Shown here in pieces: positions 23,254 through 34,656 of a DNA stretch of 64,000 bases. The notes beneath the pieces are model-generated. The model worked only from the letters and a program-made list of their open reading frames with translations. It was not told where the DNA came from and ran no database searches. The translations under genes were made by a program, and so were the position numbers. Within the stretch, counting starts at the first letter, position 1. Each line of letters starts with the position of its first letter. Source of the stretch: Desarmillaria ectypa (lineage: Eukaryota > Basidiomycota > Agaricomycetes > Agaricales > Physalacriaceae); assembly GCA_030407005.1 (NCBI GenBank), contig JAUDYN010000006.1, positions 1,550,001 to 1,614,000 on the forward strand, in the 5' to 3' direction.

Positions 23254-24328
23254 TGTGGGCGATAGGGTAAAAGGAAGGAAAAGAAAATCTAAGTTATAAG
23301 TAAGAATCAAAGCGTAAAGTTTCAAAAGGTGCAGACCTCCTCAATCATTAATGGCATCGTCCAAATTTGGTAAGTTACGTAACAAACGGTCCCAAAAAAG
23401 AAATGACTCCCGTTACTGAACGTCCTGAACGGTGACATCACGTTCATCTCTACCGTGGCAAGGTCTCGTGCATGCGGCGATTGGTTCTGCAGATATCTAT
23501 CCCTGCTTCCCAAAACGTTCGCCTTGCATATCTCCGAGAAGGAACCGGCCGGCCCTTTTGCACCAATATTCAGCTTCTCTATCCCACCGAGTCCCCAGTC
23601 GGGGCGCTCGTGCAGCTGCAACCTAGGTGGAGAACCGTAGGGGTTATTTTCCCTCTTACGGCTCTATACCAAAGTATTTATCGGACTACACACAGTCATC
23701 AGCATCAGTCTCGGCGATATTCTAGATGCAACTTCAGTTTGTATTTCGGCGTATACGGGGAGTTCCAGATCAATAGCATGGATTAATGCCCGTCAGAGTC
23801 AGGAAGCAGCTGATGTACCAGACCAAGGGCGGATGAATCGCTTCTACGGGCTGGGGTACTTCATATCCGAAAGATAAGCCCTTAGATGAACATGAATGGT
23901 GGTGGGCAGAGTCCTAAGTGTCAGCAGGCTATGTATGATATGGTGGACAGAGTACGTCAATCCAAGCGACGGAACCAGTGTTAAGGATAACTCATCTGAA
24001 TGGACCCCCGAAACAGATGACTCACGGTCTAGATGTCCAAGACCGACAGTCCCTTGTGAGTTCAGACAGGTGCACGTTCACCAGGTTGTTCCCAAGGTGC
24101 ATCAGACTCAATGACCCGCGACATTGACACATCCACATGAATTCAATCAAAGATCACCTTCTTTCCTGTCGAATTCCTTGCTTTGTTCGTCGAAAATTGC
24201 AAAGTACACATGAATTGATCTGAGGATAAGTACAACGGAAAGGCTTCGCCACAGAATGAAAAGGCTACATGCATCATGTCAATTTCAGTAGAGTAGAGGA
24301 AATGAGGAAGGTGTATTATTTAAATATT
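23254..24328. other. Intergenic: Tps2 promoter region and 3' flank of the RRM gene
   Basis: The two neighbours run on the minus strand, so the left half should carry the Tps2 promoter and leader. Open frames here (such as 23472-23786 plus) have no supporting motif. Confidence 0.45.
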
Positions 24329-26794
24329 TCACTCTGCTTGCATAGGAACCACCTGACCACCTTTCGCAGCAGTTGGGGTGAATGTGTGCCAGCGATCGTT
24401 GTATCGGACGTCTTGAACAGTTATTAGCAAATCTGTTGATATAAAAAGAAGAAGCTTACCCAATGGGCGTCCCCCATACATGTAGTTCTGGAATTTTGCT
24501 AGTGGAAACGGAGCATCAGACCTATCACTATATGGAGGAAACTCTGGTATCACGTACCAATAGCAGTCTCGGCTTCAGCAACTTGGGCAAATTGAACAAC
24601 GCCAGAGCCTTTCGAGCGCGTCCCATCAGTCAGAATTTCAGCCAACTCAACCTGACCCGTGGTCTCGAAAAGTTCGACAAGATCTTCATTGGCGGTAGAC
24701 CATGGAAGCTGAATGGGAATACGTCAGATAGTACGCCGACAGGCTAAAAGCGCGACATACATTTCGAACCATGATCTGTTGACTGGGCTCTGGTTCGGGA
24801 CCATAGCTGCCCTGGAATCCGCCTACACCGCCACTATATCCGCCGTTGTTGTACCCATCCATCCTCAAGCCTCCGCCTTGAGCCTGCTGCTGATCAGGAC
24901 CAGAATAATCAGCGTAAATGTCCCGGTTAAAGTCGCGACCCCCGCCTGAGAAGCCTGCCCCACGAAGGCCGCCGCGGAAGCCTCTCATTCCACGAAGGCC
25001 GCGCGGAGCACCACGGAAGCCACCGCGGAAGCCACCTGGTCCTGATAATCCGGCAAAGCGATCCTATAACCCGACTATCAGAAGCGGACGACACGAGTAG
25101 AAGAGATGCAGCTTTACCTCTCTGACTTCAAGAGCACGTCCGTACCAGTCAAAACCATGGTACATGCCTAAAACAAGTCTTATGTGTTGATATCCCCAAA
25201 GCAACACGGCAGTACGCACTGATTGCATTTTGTGCATCTTTCTGTGTCTCAAAAACCACAGTCCCAGATCCTTTCGGACGACCATCTGCTCCAATGTTAA
25301 TATCAGCTCTGACTATATTACCAGCCGTGCGGAAAAGATCTTTTAGATCTTGCCAGCCAGCTTGGTAGGGAAGCTGTTGGGTTTGTTAACGGATATACCT
25401 TTAACCTGTCAACGCACTTACATTTCCGACGTAGAGTTGGTTGCCCGGGTTATTATGAGTGCCAAAGTAATTATGCGAAGGAGGACGCGGAGGCGGTGCA
25501 GCATTCAAACCTTGTCCAGCCATCGCCATACCGATTTTGCCAGGGACCGGAGTTGCGCCAAATCGTGCCTCATTCTCGCGATCCTAATTCATGGTTATTG
25601 GGAGTGTCAAACCAACACAGAGCAACATACCTCGCGAATAAACACCGGTCGTCCCAGTAATGGCATCTCTGAAAGTTCTCGGATAGATCGCTGTGAATCT
25701 TCTTGAGAGGCAAACTCGACGATTCTAAGCAATTCTCCATTAAAATAGAACACCTTCATTTATTTTAGGACTTACCCGCAGCCCTTGGATACACCAGTCG
25801 GAGTAACGAGTACTTCGGCGAATAGGACCTCACCAGCTGCCAACCCCAAAAGAAAACTCCTATCAATATCCTCTCGACTCAAACCATTCCATCAAGGAGA
25901 AAAAACTGAAAACATGCCCATCCTCCTCGCTGGCTCGTCAGAAGAAAAAGACCCCTCCTCAAACGCAGACGGCAGGTTCAGGCCATATCTCTAAAGCACC
26001 AAGGCGCCATGAATGACAGGCCAATATGCATGCTCCCTGCCTCTGCCTCCCCTCTTGCTTAAAAAAAAAATCGAAGAAACTTGAGATATCCCCCACCCAC
26101 CTCCCCTCATGAATTCCATCAGGTCCCTGTACTTGACGTCGTAACTGAGATTGCCGACGTAGACCCGGTTTTCTCTCTTGCTGATTTTGGCAAATTCGAC
26201 GGCCTCCTCATGGTCCGCATTCATAGGACCACCCAAAGAACGAGAAAATGGTTCTGCAGCTTTACGTTCTCGGCTGCGTGAGCGGCTCCTGGAGCGGCTG
26301 CGGGACCTCGAACCTGACCTCGAGCGACGAGAACGTCGCCTGGGAGAGGCTGACCTACGCCTGGAGCGAGAGGTGGATCGCGAACGCTTGCGACGCTGGC
26401 GGAACTGGTAAGTACGTATTGCATATTGTTGATAGTTACGGTACTCACATCGCCATTACGCCTTTCCTCAGGCTCCCAGTGGTCGCCATGACCGCCCCCT
26501 CTCCGGGAGCGACCTTGACGATGATGTACAGCCTCAGCGCATTGGATATTCCCAGCGGATAGAAAACGCACCAGAATCTCGTCTTTCGCGATCTCTATCC
26601 TTGTCGCGGTCCCTTCTGCTCTCCCTGTCTCTGTCGCGGTCCCGGTCGCGATCACGGTCTCTGTCTTTATCGCGGTCAAAATCACGGTCTCTCTCCCTGT
26701 CACGGTCTCTTTCGCGATCTCTGTCCCTGTCCCTACCACTGCTGGTCGATGGCTTGTCATCGGCCTCGTCTTTGTTCTTCATATCCACGTCCAT
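24329..26794 (-). CDS. Gbp2/Hrb1-like RNA-binding protein, RD/RS-rich N-terminus and three RRMs
   Basis: SR-type nuclear RNA-binding protein; the yeast relatives Gbp2 and Hrb1 accompany mRNA through transcription and export. ATG 26794 starts [16 protein letters not shown], followed by ~45 residues of alternating Arg-Asp/Arg-Glu and, in the next exon, Arg-Ser repeats. RRM1 begins [17 protein letters not shown] and continues in [19 protein letters not shown]2 is [20 protein letters not shown] with [17 protein letters not shown]. An Arg-Gly-Gly-rich linker follows ([20 protein letters not shown] and a tail of Gly, Asn, Tyr). RRM3 starts [20 protein letters not shown] and runs to a terminal [12 protein letters not shown] segment. 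The stop is at 24329-24331. The order RS, RRM, RRM, RGG, RRM matches Gbp2/Hrb1 better than two-RRM SR factors. Confidence 0.88.
26600..26770. repeat. Degenerate hexanucleotide repeat encoding Arg-Asp/Arg-Glu
   Basis: About 170 bp of imperfect CGGTCx/CGATCx units. On the minus strand they encode the RD/RE tract of the RRM protein; on the plus strand they give an artificial Arg-Ser frame. Such tracts are prone to length variation. Confidence 0.75.
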
Positions 26795-27114
26795 TTTGAG
26801 GGAGAGGCTTGACTGGAAAAGGGGAAGAAGGATGAGTCAAAACACCAGGATTTTTTCCGGTCCCCTCTGTCGGTCCCTCAATCGGATCTCGAATCGGACT
26901 TTGAAATTCGTGGCGCACCGCCCCCACATGATGCATGACGACAAGTCAAAGTTAAGCTCGTTCTGACCAATGAGTGAGACAAATTGTCTCATCTTCTGTA
27001 ACCATCTAGAAGTAAGACTAATGTACTGGGATCAATTACTTACAAGTCCAATTTCTGCAAAATTTCTATGAAGAATTCCTATACTTTTGTTATCCTTCCA
27101 TCTATATACTAGAT

Positions 27115-28736
27115 CTACGCAGGCCGTTGATTACCTTCATCTGAGCGCTTGACTATGACGGCCCCTGTCATAATAGATGAGAATGCAAGCATTAAGGTGC
27201 ATGCAGTAAGAACTGCATATCGTGCCGATGAGACGCCCGTTAACAGGGAGACCACGACAAATACATTTAAGGGTACACGGAACAAGGCAGACAACTGGAA
27301 ACCTTTCATGAGCTCCACCTTCACACGCTCGTATAAATGTCTTACCGTAGCTCTGTGTTCATTGGTGATGAGAAAGCTCCGAAGTGTTCCTTGTACAGGA
27401 TAATACATGCCGACGCAGGCCTCAAAGGTGCAAAATGCCCAGAAGCGAATTCTCTCGTCCTGGAAAGAAATACTAACCGCCAATGCCAGTGCACTGACAG
27501 CGCTAACCATACTGCTGAGCTTAGCATGCGTTGTCAAAGGAGAGTCTACCGGTCCTGCAATGGGGGAAGGTGGGGGCGAATGAGAGACGATGGCCGTGTA
27601 TAACAGGGAGCCAAGCATCATTGAGAGCATGAAGGAGGAAAATATGTAGCCCAAAGGAAGAATTTCGGATGACTTGGAAGCTTCCTGTAACGAGGGCACC
27701 CAGAGAAAGACGAACAAATACATAGAACCCTCAAAGCATGTTTGGGTCAGACCGAGGGTGAGAAGCAGTGTGTCTAGAAATAGAAGCCTAAGGATTCAAC
27801 CGAGTGATAGTGTTTCCAGCACATACTGACCATGTTGAACAATGCCCCACGCTTCTCTCAACCGCATGGTTTGAAGGATATCCCAGTCATCATCCGTAGT
27901 GCCACCTCCACCACCATAATTCTCTATCCACGATACTCGCATAAGCCCCCATGCAAACATCAACAAGGCCCCACTTGCTATAAATGGAGACGCGAAAGAG
28001 CTGGAGATAGAAACGATTTCGTTACTGACAACTCCCGCTCCCGTGGCGACAAAACCATTCAGTAAGGTTGCTCGGCCCATGATGACAGATATGTCCGACT
28101 GGGGGAGCATGAGAGACGTGGAGGCAGACACCAACCAAGATTCAAACACAGAAAACAGGATAGACGTCGATATCCCACCGAGAATACGACCGAACAGGAG
28201 AATCGGCAGCCACGGCACAAGAATAAACACGCAAGAGAGTGTATAGGTGATGCAAAATAACAGGCACATTCTTTTCCGCCCGCTATGTAAATGTTCAGTT
28301 TTAATGTCAGATAAAACAATGAAGCGCATACTGTTGGTCAGCGTAAACACCGACAAAAGGCGCTGCTAGGCCGGCCGACATGAATCCTGTCACGAAGAGA
28401 ATGGCAACTATCCGCTCAGGGAAACCGTATTGCTCTCGATATAACGAGTACACGTATGGTCCTTGGAGCCAATCCGCCCCTGTCACAAATGAGGCGCGCG
28501 CCCTCGGCGAACGGACTCGAAAACTCACCCATCACAACCCCATAAACCATCAAATACTGCCTGGTCAAAGTCGCAAGGGACTTTGACTCACTGTTAGCTG
28601 GCACGCCCTGCTCAAGAGAATCATCCACAGCCAGTGACTGCTTGATTGATTTGCGTCGTGTTACACGGTCAATAAGGAGAGAAAGCAGACAAAAGCTAGT
28701 CAGAACGACCAGCTGCTGCTCATAGAAACCAGGCAT
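27115..28736 (-). CDS. MFS transporter, MFSD5/molybdate-anion transporter-like
   Basis: Polytopic plasma-membrane transporter related to MFSD5, a family proposed to import molybdate. ATG 28736 gives MPGFYEQQLVVLTSFCLLSL; an in-frame upstream ATG (28829) exists but the shorter start fits a first membrane segment better. The diagnostic ADWLQGPYVYSLYREQYGF follows after an intron. Then come AILFVTGFMSAGLAAPFVG, the cytosolic loop GRKRMCLLFC, the helix LILVPWLPILLFGRILGG-like segment with FSVFESWLVS, and later helices ending SIMTGAVIVKRSDEGNQRPA, TAG 27115-27117. A Gly-rich acidic loop (GGGGGTTDDDWD) sits mid-protein, as in relatives. No disabling change. Substrate is by family only. Confidence 0.85.
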
Positions 28737-29138
28737 GGCTCGAGGCAGGATTGGCTTGACTGTTGAAAGCAAGTCTGTGCATGGAGCAAGTTGGCTATAT
28801 TGCAATTGATGCTGGACAACCTTGGACAACAGGACCGATCAAAATGGAGAGACGACGAATTCTAAATTCTGGTTAGAAGCAAAGTTATGCACATGGGGAA
28901 GTCCCTCGCGTCTCCACGAACTTGCCCTTGATTGCATTCATTTTCGTTAGATGTCACTGATGCGAGAAGCAGCATTGGAGCATCGGATCCACACGTATGT
29001 TTCTGTATTTAAATCTTCCATACCTCCCTTGAAGCAGTTGTTGTTGCGTTCTGACGTCTCCTAAATTGTCGGCAGGGATGTCAAATATTCACTGCCATTG
29101 ACATATAACAAAAACAGCAAAACAAATTGCACCTGTTT
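28737..29138. other. Intergenic: promoter of MFS gene and 3' flank of TBC gene
   Basis: Short spacer between two minus-strand genes. An AT-rich run with several A tracts (29101-29130) lies near the TBC gene end. No further gene seen. Confidence 0.45.
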
Positions 29139-31056
29139 CTACGACGTGTTGCCTATGTGCAATATCTTGTTCCCAGCTCCGATAAGAAACCCTCCAGCCC
29201 AGCCTCCCAACCTTTTCCAGTCCCTGTGAAAGTGGAAGTTCGTATGCCGCCCCTCTCCGTAGACGATACCACTCCGCACTCCATACACAGCCATCGCGAC
29301 TCCTAGCGCTAAAACAGCACCTGTAATCATAGTTTTGCGGTCTCTGAGTCTGAATCTCGGTCGCCGTTTTATGAGGTGCCTATGCCGTGGGCCTTGCCGC
29401 TTTTCCTTCTGGTCGCCATCATCCTCCTGGTCCACATAGGGATAAACGATGAGCTGAGGATACTCAACCATTCGCTCTGCAGAATCATCGCTCGGTAAAT
29501 CAGTGGGGGAGGGGGACCACGTAAATATGACACTTTGTGGACCCATTATGGACGACAGTGCGAGTAAGGGATGTGAAGGGGGGTACGTTTCGTAAAGATG
29601 ATCGGCCTGTAACAACAGCGACGTTAAAGTTATAGATGGCTTTTGAAGGGCCTGTCTGGATGGTTTGTGATGAAGGTAGCTGGGAGGGGGTGAAGGTGTC
29701 CGCGTAGACGATATCGAATCCTTCAAATTCGACGGAGAGGCTTGAGAGGTCGAAATCGTTTCCTCTTGTATTTCTCTTTCAACGACATCCCTCACGCTGC
29801 TGCCAGACGACTCCACGTATCCATCATTTTCTATCTTGGTTTCTACAGGAATGACGGTCGACTCTTCACAAGGTTCCTCTTTGACGGAGCATCTTGGCAA
29901 CTTGTCACCGACAAATGATTGAGACTTAGGCTGTTCCTGATCTAAAGTCGTCGCAGAACTCGGGGCATCCTCGTCTGTTATGTTCGGCAATCCACTAAGA
30001 AGTGAATGCATCATACCCTCTTCGTCCTCTTCTTCCAGACGTCGTATCTCATCTTTACGTGACAGAAGAATCTGATGAGAAATTAATACATAATCGTTCT
30101 TGCTCTCGTCAATGGATCTCACCGCGGTGGCTAGATAGACAATTGCAATCGGTGGACGACACAGTAAGTAATCGAAAACGTGCTGTATCAGCCGTAATGT
30201 CGGCATGTCGTGAGAGAAAAGGGTGATTAGGTTGGACAAGGCGTAGAAGGGAAGAGGAGAGTTCCTGTAGGGTAAGGTGAGCACCGAAGTATACCGATGA
30301 ATGTATAGACGTGCCTTTCTAAAAGCTCTGCATAATTGGGATCGGCCAGCCGCAAAAGCTTCTGAGTCACACTGCGTTGACGACGTCAGTATGACTACAG
30401 TTGGACACGCCTGATATAATCAGACTTACCGTAGAAGCCCAAGTATTGGTTCCAAACCATGGCCCATGGAATCGCGCACTCGATGCAAACTCATCTTTTC
30501 AGCGCAGGAAAACTGAATATCCGGGGGCAAAGTTAAGAATAAAACCGAAATAATATCATGGTATCCCTATTATTTGAGTCAGAACAGCAGGGCATGGATC
30601 CTCGTGACGTGCTTGCCTGGAAGTAATTCAACTTTGGCCGCTTGCGAAATACGGCTACCAACAGTCGGTTGAGCTCGGCCTGGAGTGATTCCTTGCCGTC
30701 TCTAGTATCTTGAGTTTCGGTGAATGTCCGTCATGGGTGAACAACACGTATGGTTCACCTACTGGATACAGCACAAAACTTCGGTCGGTATCTAGGCGTA
30801 TTTGGCGTTCATCGACATGGCTTGATAGCTCATCAAAAACAGAGAGATCCTGGTGCGCTCCGTCCCGTACATTGAGTAGTTTTGGCCTTGACAAAATATA
30901 TCCAGCTGGAACAGGTGGAGTAAATGAAGGCGCCCACCATAGCTTTATCCGGTCCTCTCCAAATCCTCCGGGAAACAGACTGGCTTTTCTCAAGGTATCC
31001 CAATCAATTTCTTCGGGAACCTCTTGCTTCTCTACTGTGCTGGATGGTTCAGACAT
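29139..31056 (-). CDS. TBC-domain Rab GTPase-activating protein (TBC1D20/Gyp type)
   Basis: Rab GAP of the endomembrane system. From ATG 31056 the TBC landmarks follow in order: RIKLWPKLLNVRDG (formed by splicing), the arginine-finger segment QIRLDTDRSFVLYPV, then RDGKESLQAELNRLLVAVF, NYFQGYHDI (glutamine finger), SLHRVRDSMGHGLEPILGLL, PFYALSNLITLFSHDMPTL, and FDYLLCRPPIAIVYLATAV. A ~200-residue acidic, Ser/Pro-rich region follows. Near the C-terminus a hydrophobic helix (ITGAVLALGVAMAVYGVRSG) suggests a membrane anchor, as in ER-associated TBC1D20. The stop is at 29139-29141. The NYFQ|GYHDI junction uses a GC..AG intron (30567-30616). It is divergent from the adjacent tether gene. Confidence 0.87.
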
Positions 31057-31413
31057 GAGGGAACATCATGGCGGTGAACAAAAGAGCAACAGGGGCCTTA
31101 AGAAGCAAAGCTTTCGCACGATCGGAAAGAACCGGAACTGCAACCCGCTCTGTTGAAGTCTGTTCATATGTGTAATCTGGTACAAGAGTCAAAGACGATA
31201 GACAAGTACAGCAGGACTGCGACACAACGGACAAGGCCAAGGGAATTACGGAACCGCCGGAGGTGTTATTTAAACTATACTGAGTCAATCGCTTTTTGAA
31301 GTGTTCATTTTCTCTTTGTATGAAAGCAGAACTAAAAGATTTACATGAGGAAAGGATACTAGAGGATATTTCAAGGATTCGGATTCTCAAAGGATTCAAA
31401 TTCAACGTCAAGG

Positions 31414-34124
31414 TTGTCGAAAGTAGACGTCTTACGTAATGTCCCCTCTTTCCCCTTGACCGTGACGGTCATGCCTCAACCCACGTTTACATTTCCCCGT
31501 TCTGGCATCCTCGTTCTCGGGGAACATGCTGTCCATTCTTTAGTACCATCTACACTAATATCTCAGGCAGAATCTCTTCTCCACAGTCACCGAATAGAGG
31601 ATGCTGTGGACTTAGCCGATCAGCCTCAGCGGAAGAAATTACAGAGTAACATCTCCGTGGACGAGGACGAGGTGTGTCGCTGTCAACTCAGTAGCATGCT
31701 TCAACTCACATTCTGTAGGCAGAGGAACTACGCTACGTACACCAACGAATAGGATTCCAATGTTTCGCCGAAACTCTCTTCGAAGACGCGGGCAAGAATT
31801 TCATCGACGGAGACTTGGACCCGCGACTTCTTGTCAGCTACTATCCCGACCTACGTGGGTCTCTTTTCACTTTGCAAGACTCTATTGATGTCTTTGCTGG
31901 CGTTTCGGAGCGTATGCCACTAGAATATTCTGTTGATGATATCAGTAAGTTCGTTATTTAATATATCCAGCCCAGAGCGAATGCCCTGAGAGCGCCGACA
32001 CAGCTCGACGTGTCACACACATCCTTCACTTAATATACCGCTCTCCTCTTCTTGGCATATTATCTCCCGTTGACTCTTTGCCCGTTCCTATATGGGAACT
32101 GATTCTTAGTTGTTGCCAATCTAGTCAGGAATTATTCACCACATCTATCCCCTAACACGCGAACCGCTACACCTACGGTCGAACTCCGAAAGATTCTCGC
32201 AATGGCCGCCCATGAAATGCTGCAAGTCTTTTTGAACAAGTGTCGTCATAGACGTAACATCGAATCGGAATATGCGAACAAGTGGAAAGACACGTTTGGT
32301 GTTGTCGATACAGTTTTGGCCAAACTGTACGCGCAACTGGGAAAGAAGACGGAGCTGCATTTGTTACTTCAGGAAACAAACCACGTAGTCCTCGATGAGA
32401 TCGAGCCAGTATTGAGAAATGCTGGACAATACAACGCTCTTTGCATGCTCTATAGGCAATCAAAAGATGACAAGAGACTCCTTGAGGTCTGGGCAAAGTA
32501 AGCATTTTCTTCTTGTATGTGCCCTTATTTGACGCATCTTTTCAGATTGGTCGAAGGCAAATGGACAGACGAAGATATAACAGACCCGCTTTCCGATATG
32601 ATAACGCTTCTTACAGAAAAGAAGGATCGACAACTAATACAACAATGGGGAATTTGGTTGACCAAGATTGATCCGGAGCGGGGACTCAAGGTATTCTCCG
32701 CCTCCTTTTCTCATCTCGCATGGACTCATGTGAATGACAGCTCCTCACTTCCCAAAATACTTCGAAACGGCGGGAGAAGCTAGAAGATGACTCTGCTTTG
32801 TTGAAGCAAATCTCTGAAGCCAACCCTGCAGCCGGTTCACAGTATCTCGAGCATCTCGTGCTACAGAAACGAAATCCTTCGCGCGCCCTTCATGAGCAAT
32901 TTGCAGCTGTTCTGGTCAACCAATTACTTTCCTACGTCTCTCAAGACGCCGTGTCCAAGCTATGGCGGGCTAAAGGTTGGCCGAATTCTTCAACAGCGCC
33001 AATAGATACTAACGAAACCCTAGCATCATCCTTTGCATCAAGCCGCAGTGAATCCACAGTGTCTTTCTTTTCTTATTTTGTCTCAACGACGCCCGATTCC
33101 GATCACAAACGCACACGAATAAAGACTGCTTTGTTCCTCCAAGGATCGACAACGTACGATTTCCAAAGCATCAGAGACAAGCTGGCTCCTCACCATCGGC
33201 TCCTCAAACTCGAGATGGCGATCATTGAAGGCAAGGTGAGGTTCACGTTCGTTCGGGCCATTTCCCTCTCACCCTGATGTCCATCGTTTAGCTAGGGAAT
33301 CATCGTGCAGCGCTATCTATTTTAATACACGATCTACACGACTCAAATTCTGCCGAGGTGTACTGTGCCCTGGGAGGCGAAGTGATTCCCAGCAAGGTGG
33401 CGCTATCTGCTGCTGAGAATACCGTTGGCCTGCAACTGTGGACATCAGCAAACTGGTTTGTGAAATCGAATAACGGAGCAAAACCGAAAGCTGCCGGCGA
33501 AGAGCTCAAACGAAGTTTATTGAAGATTCTGCTAGAGGTTTATGTAACGGCACAGTAAGAAGCGTTCGTATCTTTGAGGGTCGCCGTCGAGCTGACCGTC
33601 TTACCATTCAGGGATCCAAGTAGAAGTCGTACAGCACGTCTACTTGATTCGCAAGCTGTTAATTTGGATGTCGTTGATGCAAGTATCTGATATGTTTGTA
33701 GTTCTATGTGCTTACCTTTGTATAGGTGATACCTCTCGTTCCACCAGACTGGCCTCTCAATACCATGTCCTCCTTCCTGGCTCGCTCCTTCCGGAGAACC
33801 CTGCATCAGCGTCACCAAGGCCAGATCATTAAGACCATAAGTGCCGCCCAGAACCTCCAAGTTTGTGTTTACTGTTGAATCAAGGATTATTCTCACCCTG
33901 CTTAACAGGTGAAGGAGAAGTCGTGGCTCATCCTTCGTGAAGAGGGAATGGTCGTGGAAGAACCATTAGAAGATGGCGATCAAGAAGATTTAGATTCCGG
34001 ATATGTCGACGAGAAGTCTGCTTTGCAGGTTAGTCTTGGACCCGCGGCAGATTCGGGACAAGGGGAAAAGTTTTTGAATGGTGGGCATCAGCATCCTTGG
34101 GACGATACTGTAGATATTGGATAA
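31414..34124 (+). CDS. Vps3/TGFBRAP1-like (CORVET/HOPS) tether subunit, N-terminally truncated
   Basis: Endosomal tethering subunit of the Vps39/TGFBRAP1 family. Visible segments are LVPSTLISQAESLLHSHRIE, then AEELRYVHQRIGFQCFAETL, DLDPRLLVSYYPDL, KLYAQLGKKTELHLLLQE (Vps39-type helical repeats), NAGQYNALCMLYRQSKDDKR, QYLEHLVLQKRN, the C-terminal VPPDWPLNTMSSFLARSFRR with HQGQIIKTISAAQNLQVKEK, and an acidic tail ending DDTVDIG TAA 34122-34124. Relatives carry a ~280-residue N-terminal CNH domain before the first segment. Here only ~355 bp separates this from the divergent TBC gene, and that spacer is closed by stops. No ATG fits the start at 31414; the first usable in-frame ATG is 31471 (MPQPTFTFPRSGILVLG). 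It is either a truncated gene, a pseudogene, or a real CNH-less form. All other exons look intact. Confidence 0.8.
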
Positions 34125-34656
34125 TGTGTATATGTAATATGCTTAACACAAGAGGATCTCTATGAATATTGGAGTTTCTTCGTAGTGTGAATTTAAAAAG
34201 GGTCCCTGAAAATCACCCACGAATTCGTTTAATACATATCGAATCAGTCACCATTACTTGCGCATCAGGGGATTGACTGATTGAATTTGTCGACGGTTGA
34301 CTGCGAATTCGCACGAGCCCGCGCGCATTCCCACAAGTTAGGCACATTTTCCACAATGAGTTTTGTGCGATGCTCCACGCAACAACTGAGAAACAATAGA
34401 ATCGTCCAGGTCTACGCTCTCGAATTCAGAAAGGCGGCTGAACCCGAACCATCGACTGCATCCCCCTGTGGTAATCATTTAAAAAAGTGCGAATTAAGCA
34501 CGGCCGGACGGCAAACAACGATAAATCCGGTTGCAGATCCGATTTACCGCTTCAACAGAAAGCAGCTATGTAAATCAATCAGGTCACGGTATCACATTGA
34601 TGAGACCCAGTATATAGTATCCTGGGACAGCGTTCACCATCTTCCCATCACTCCCA
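34125..34656. other. Intergenic: ALDH promoter region
   Basis: 3' flank of the tether gene, then the upstream region of the aldehyde dehydrogenase. A plus-strand ORF (34281-34739) overlaps the ALDH start in another frame and has no motif. Confidence 0.4.
34611..34619 (+). promoter_or_regulatory. TATA-like element of the ALDH gene
   Basis: TATATAGTA about 40 bp before ATG 34657. This is close to the start codon, so the leader would be very short. Confidence 0.35.

Noticed and set aside
26601..26966. Plus-strand Arg-Ser-rich frame
   Set aside because: It is the antisense reading of the RD/RE-coding repeat in the Gbp2-like gene and has no separate support.
31049..31411. 120-codon minus-strand frame between the TBC and tether genes
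   Set aside because: No ATG-linked motif. It overlaps the divergent promoter region and has no homology I can recognise.
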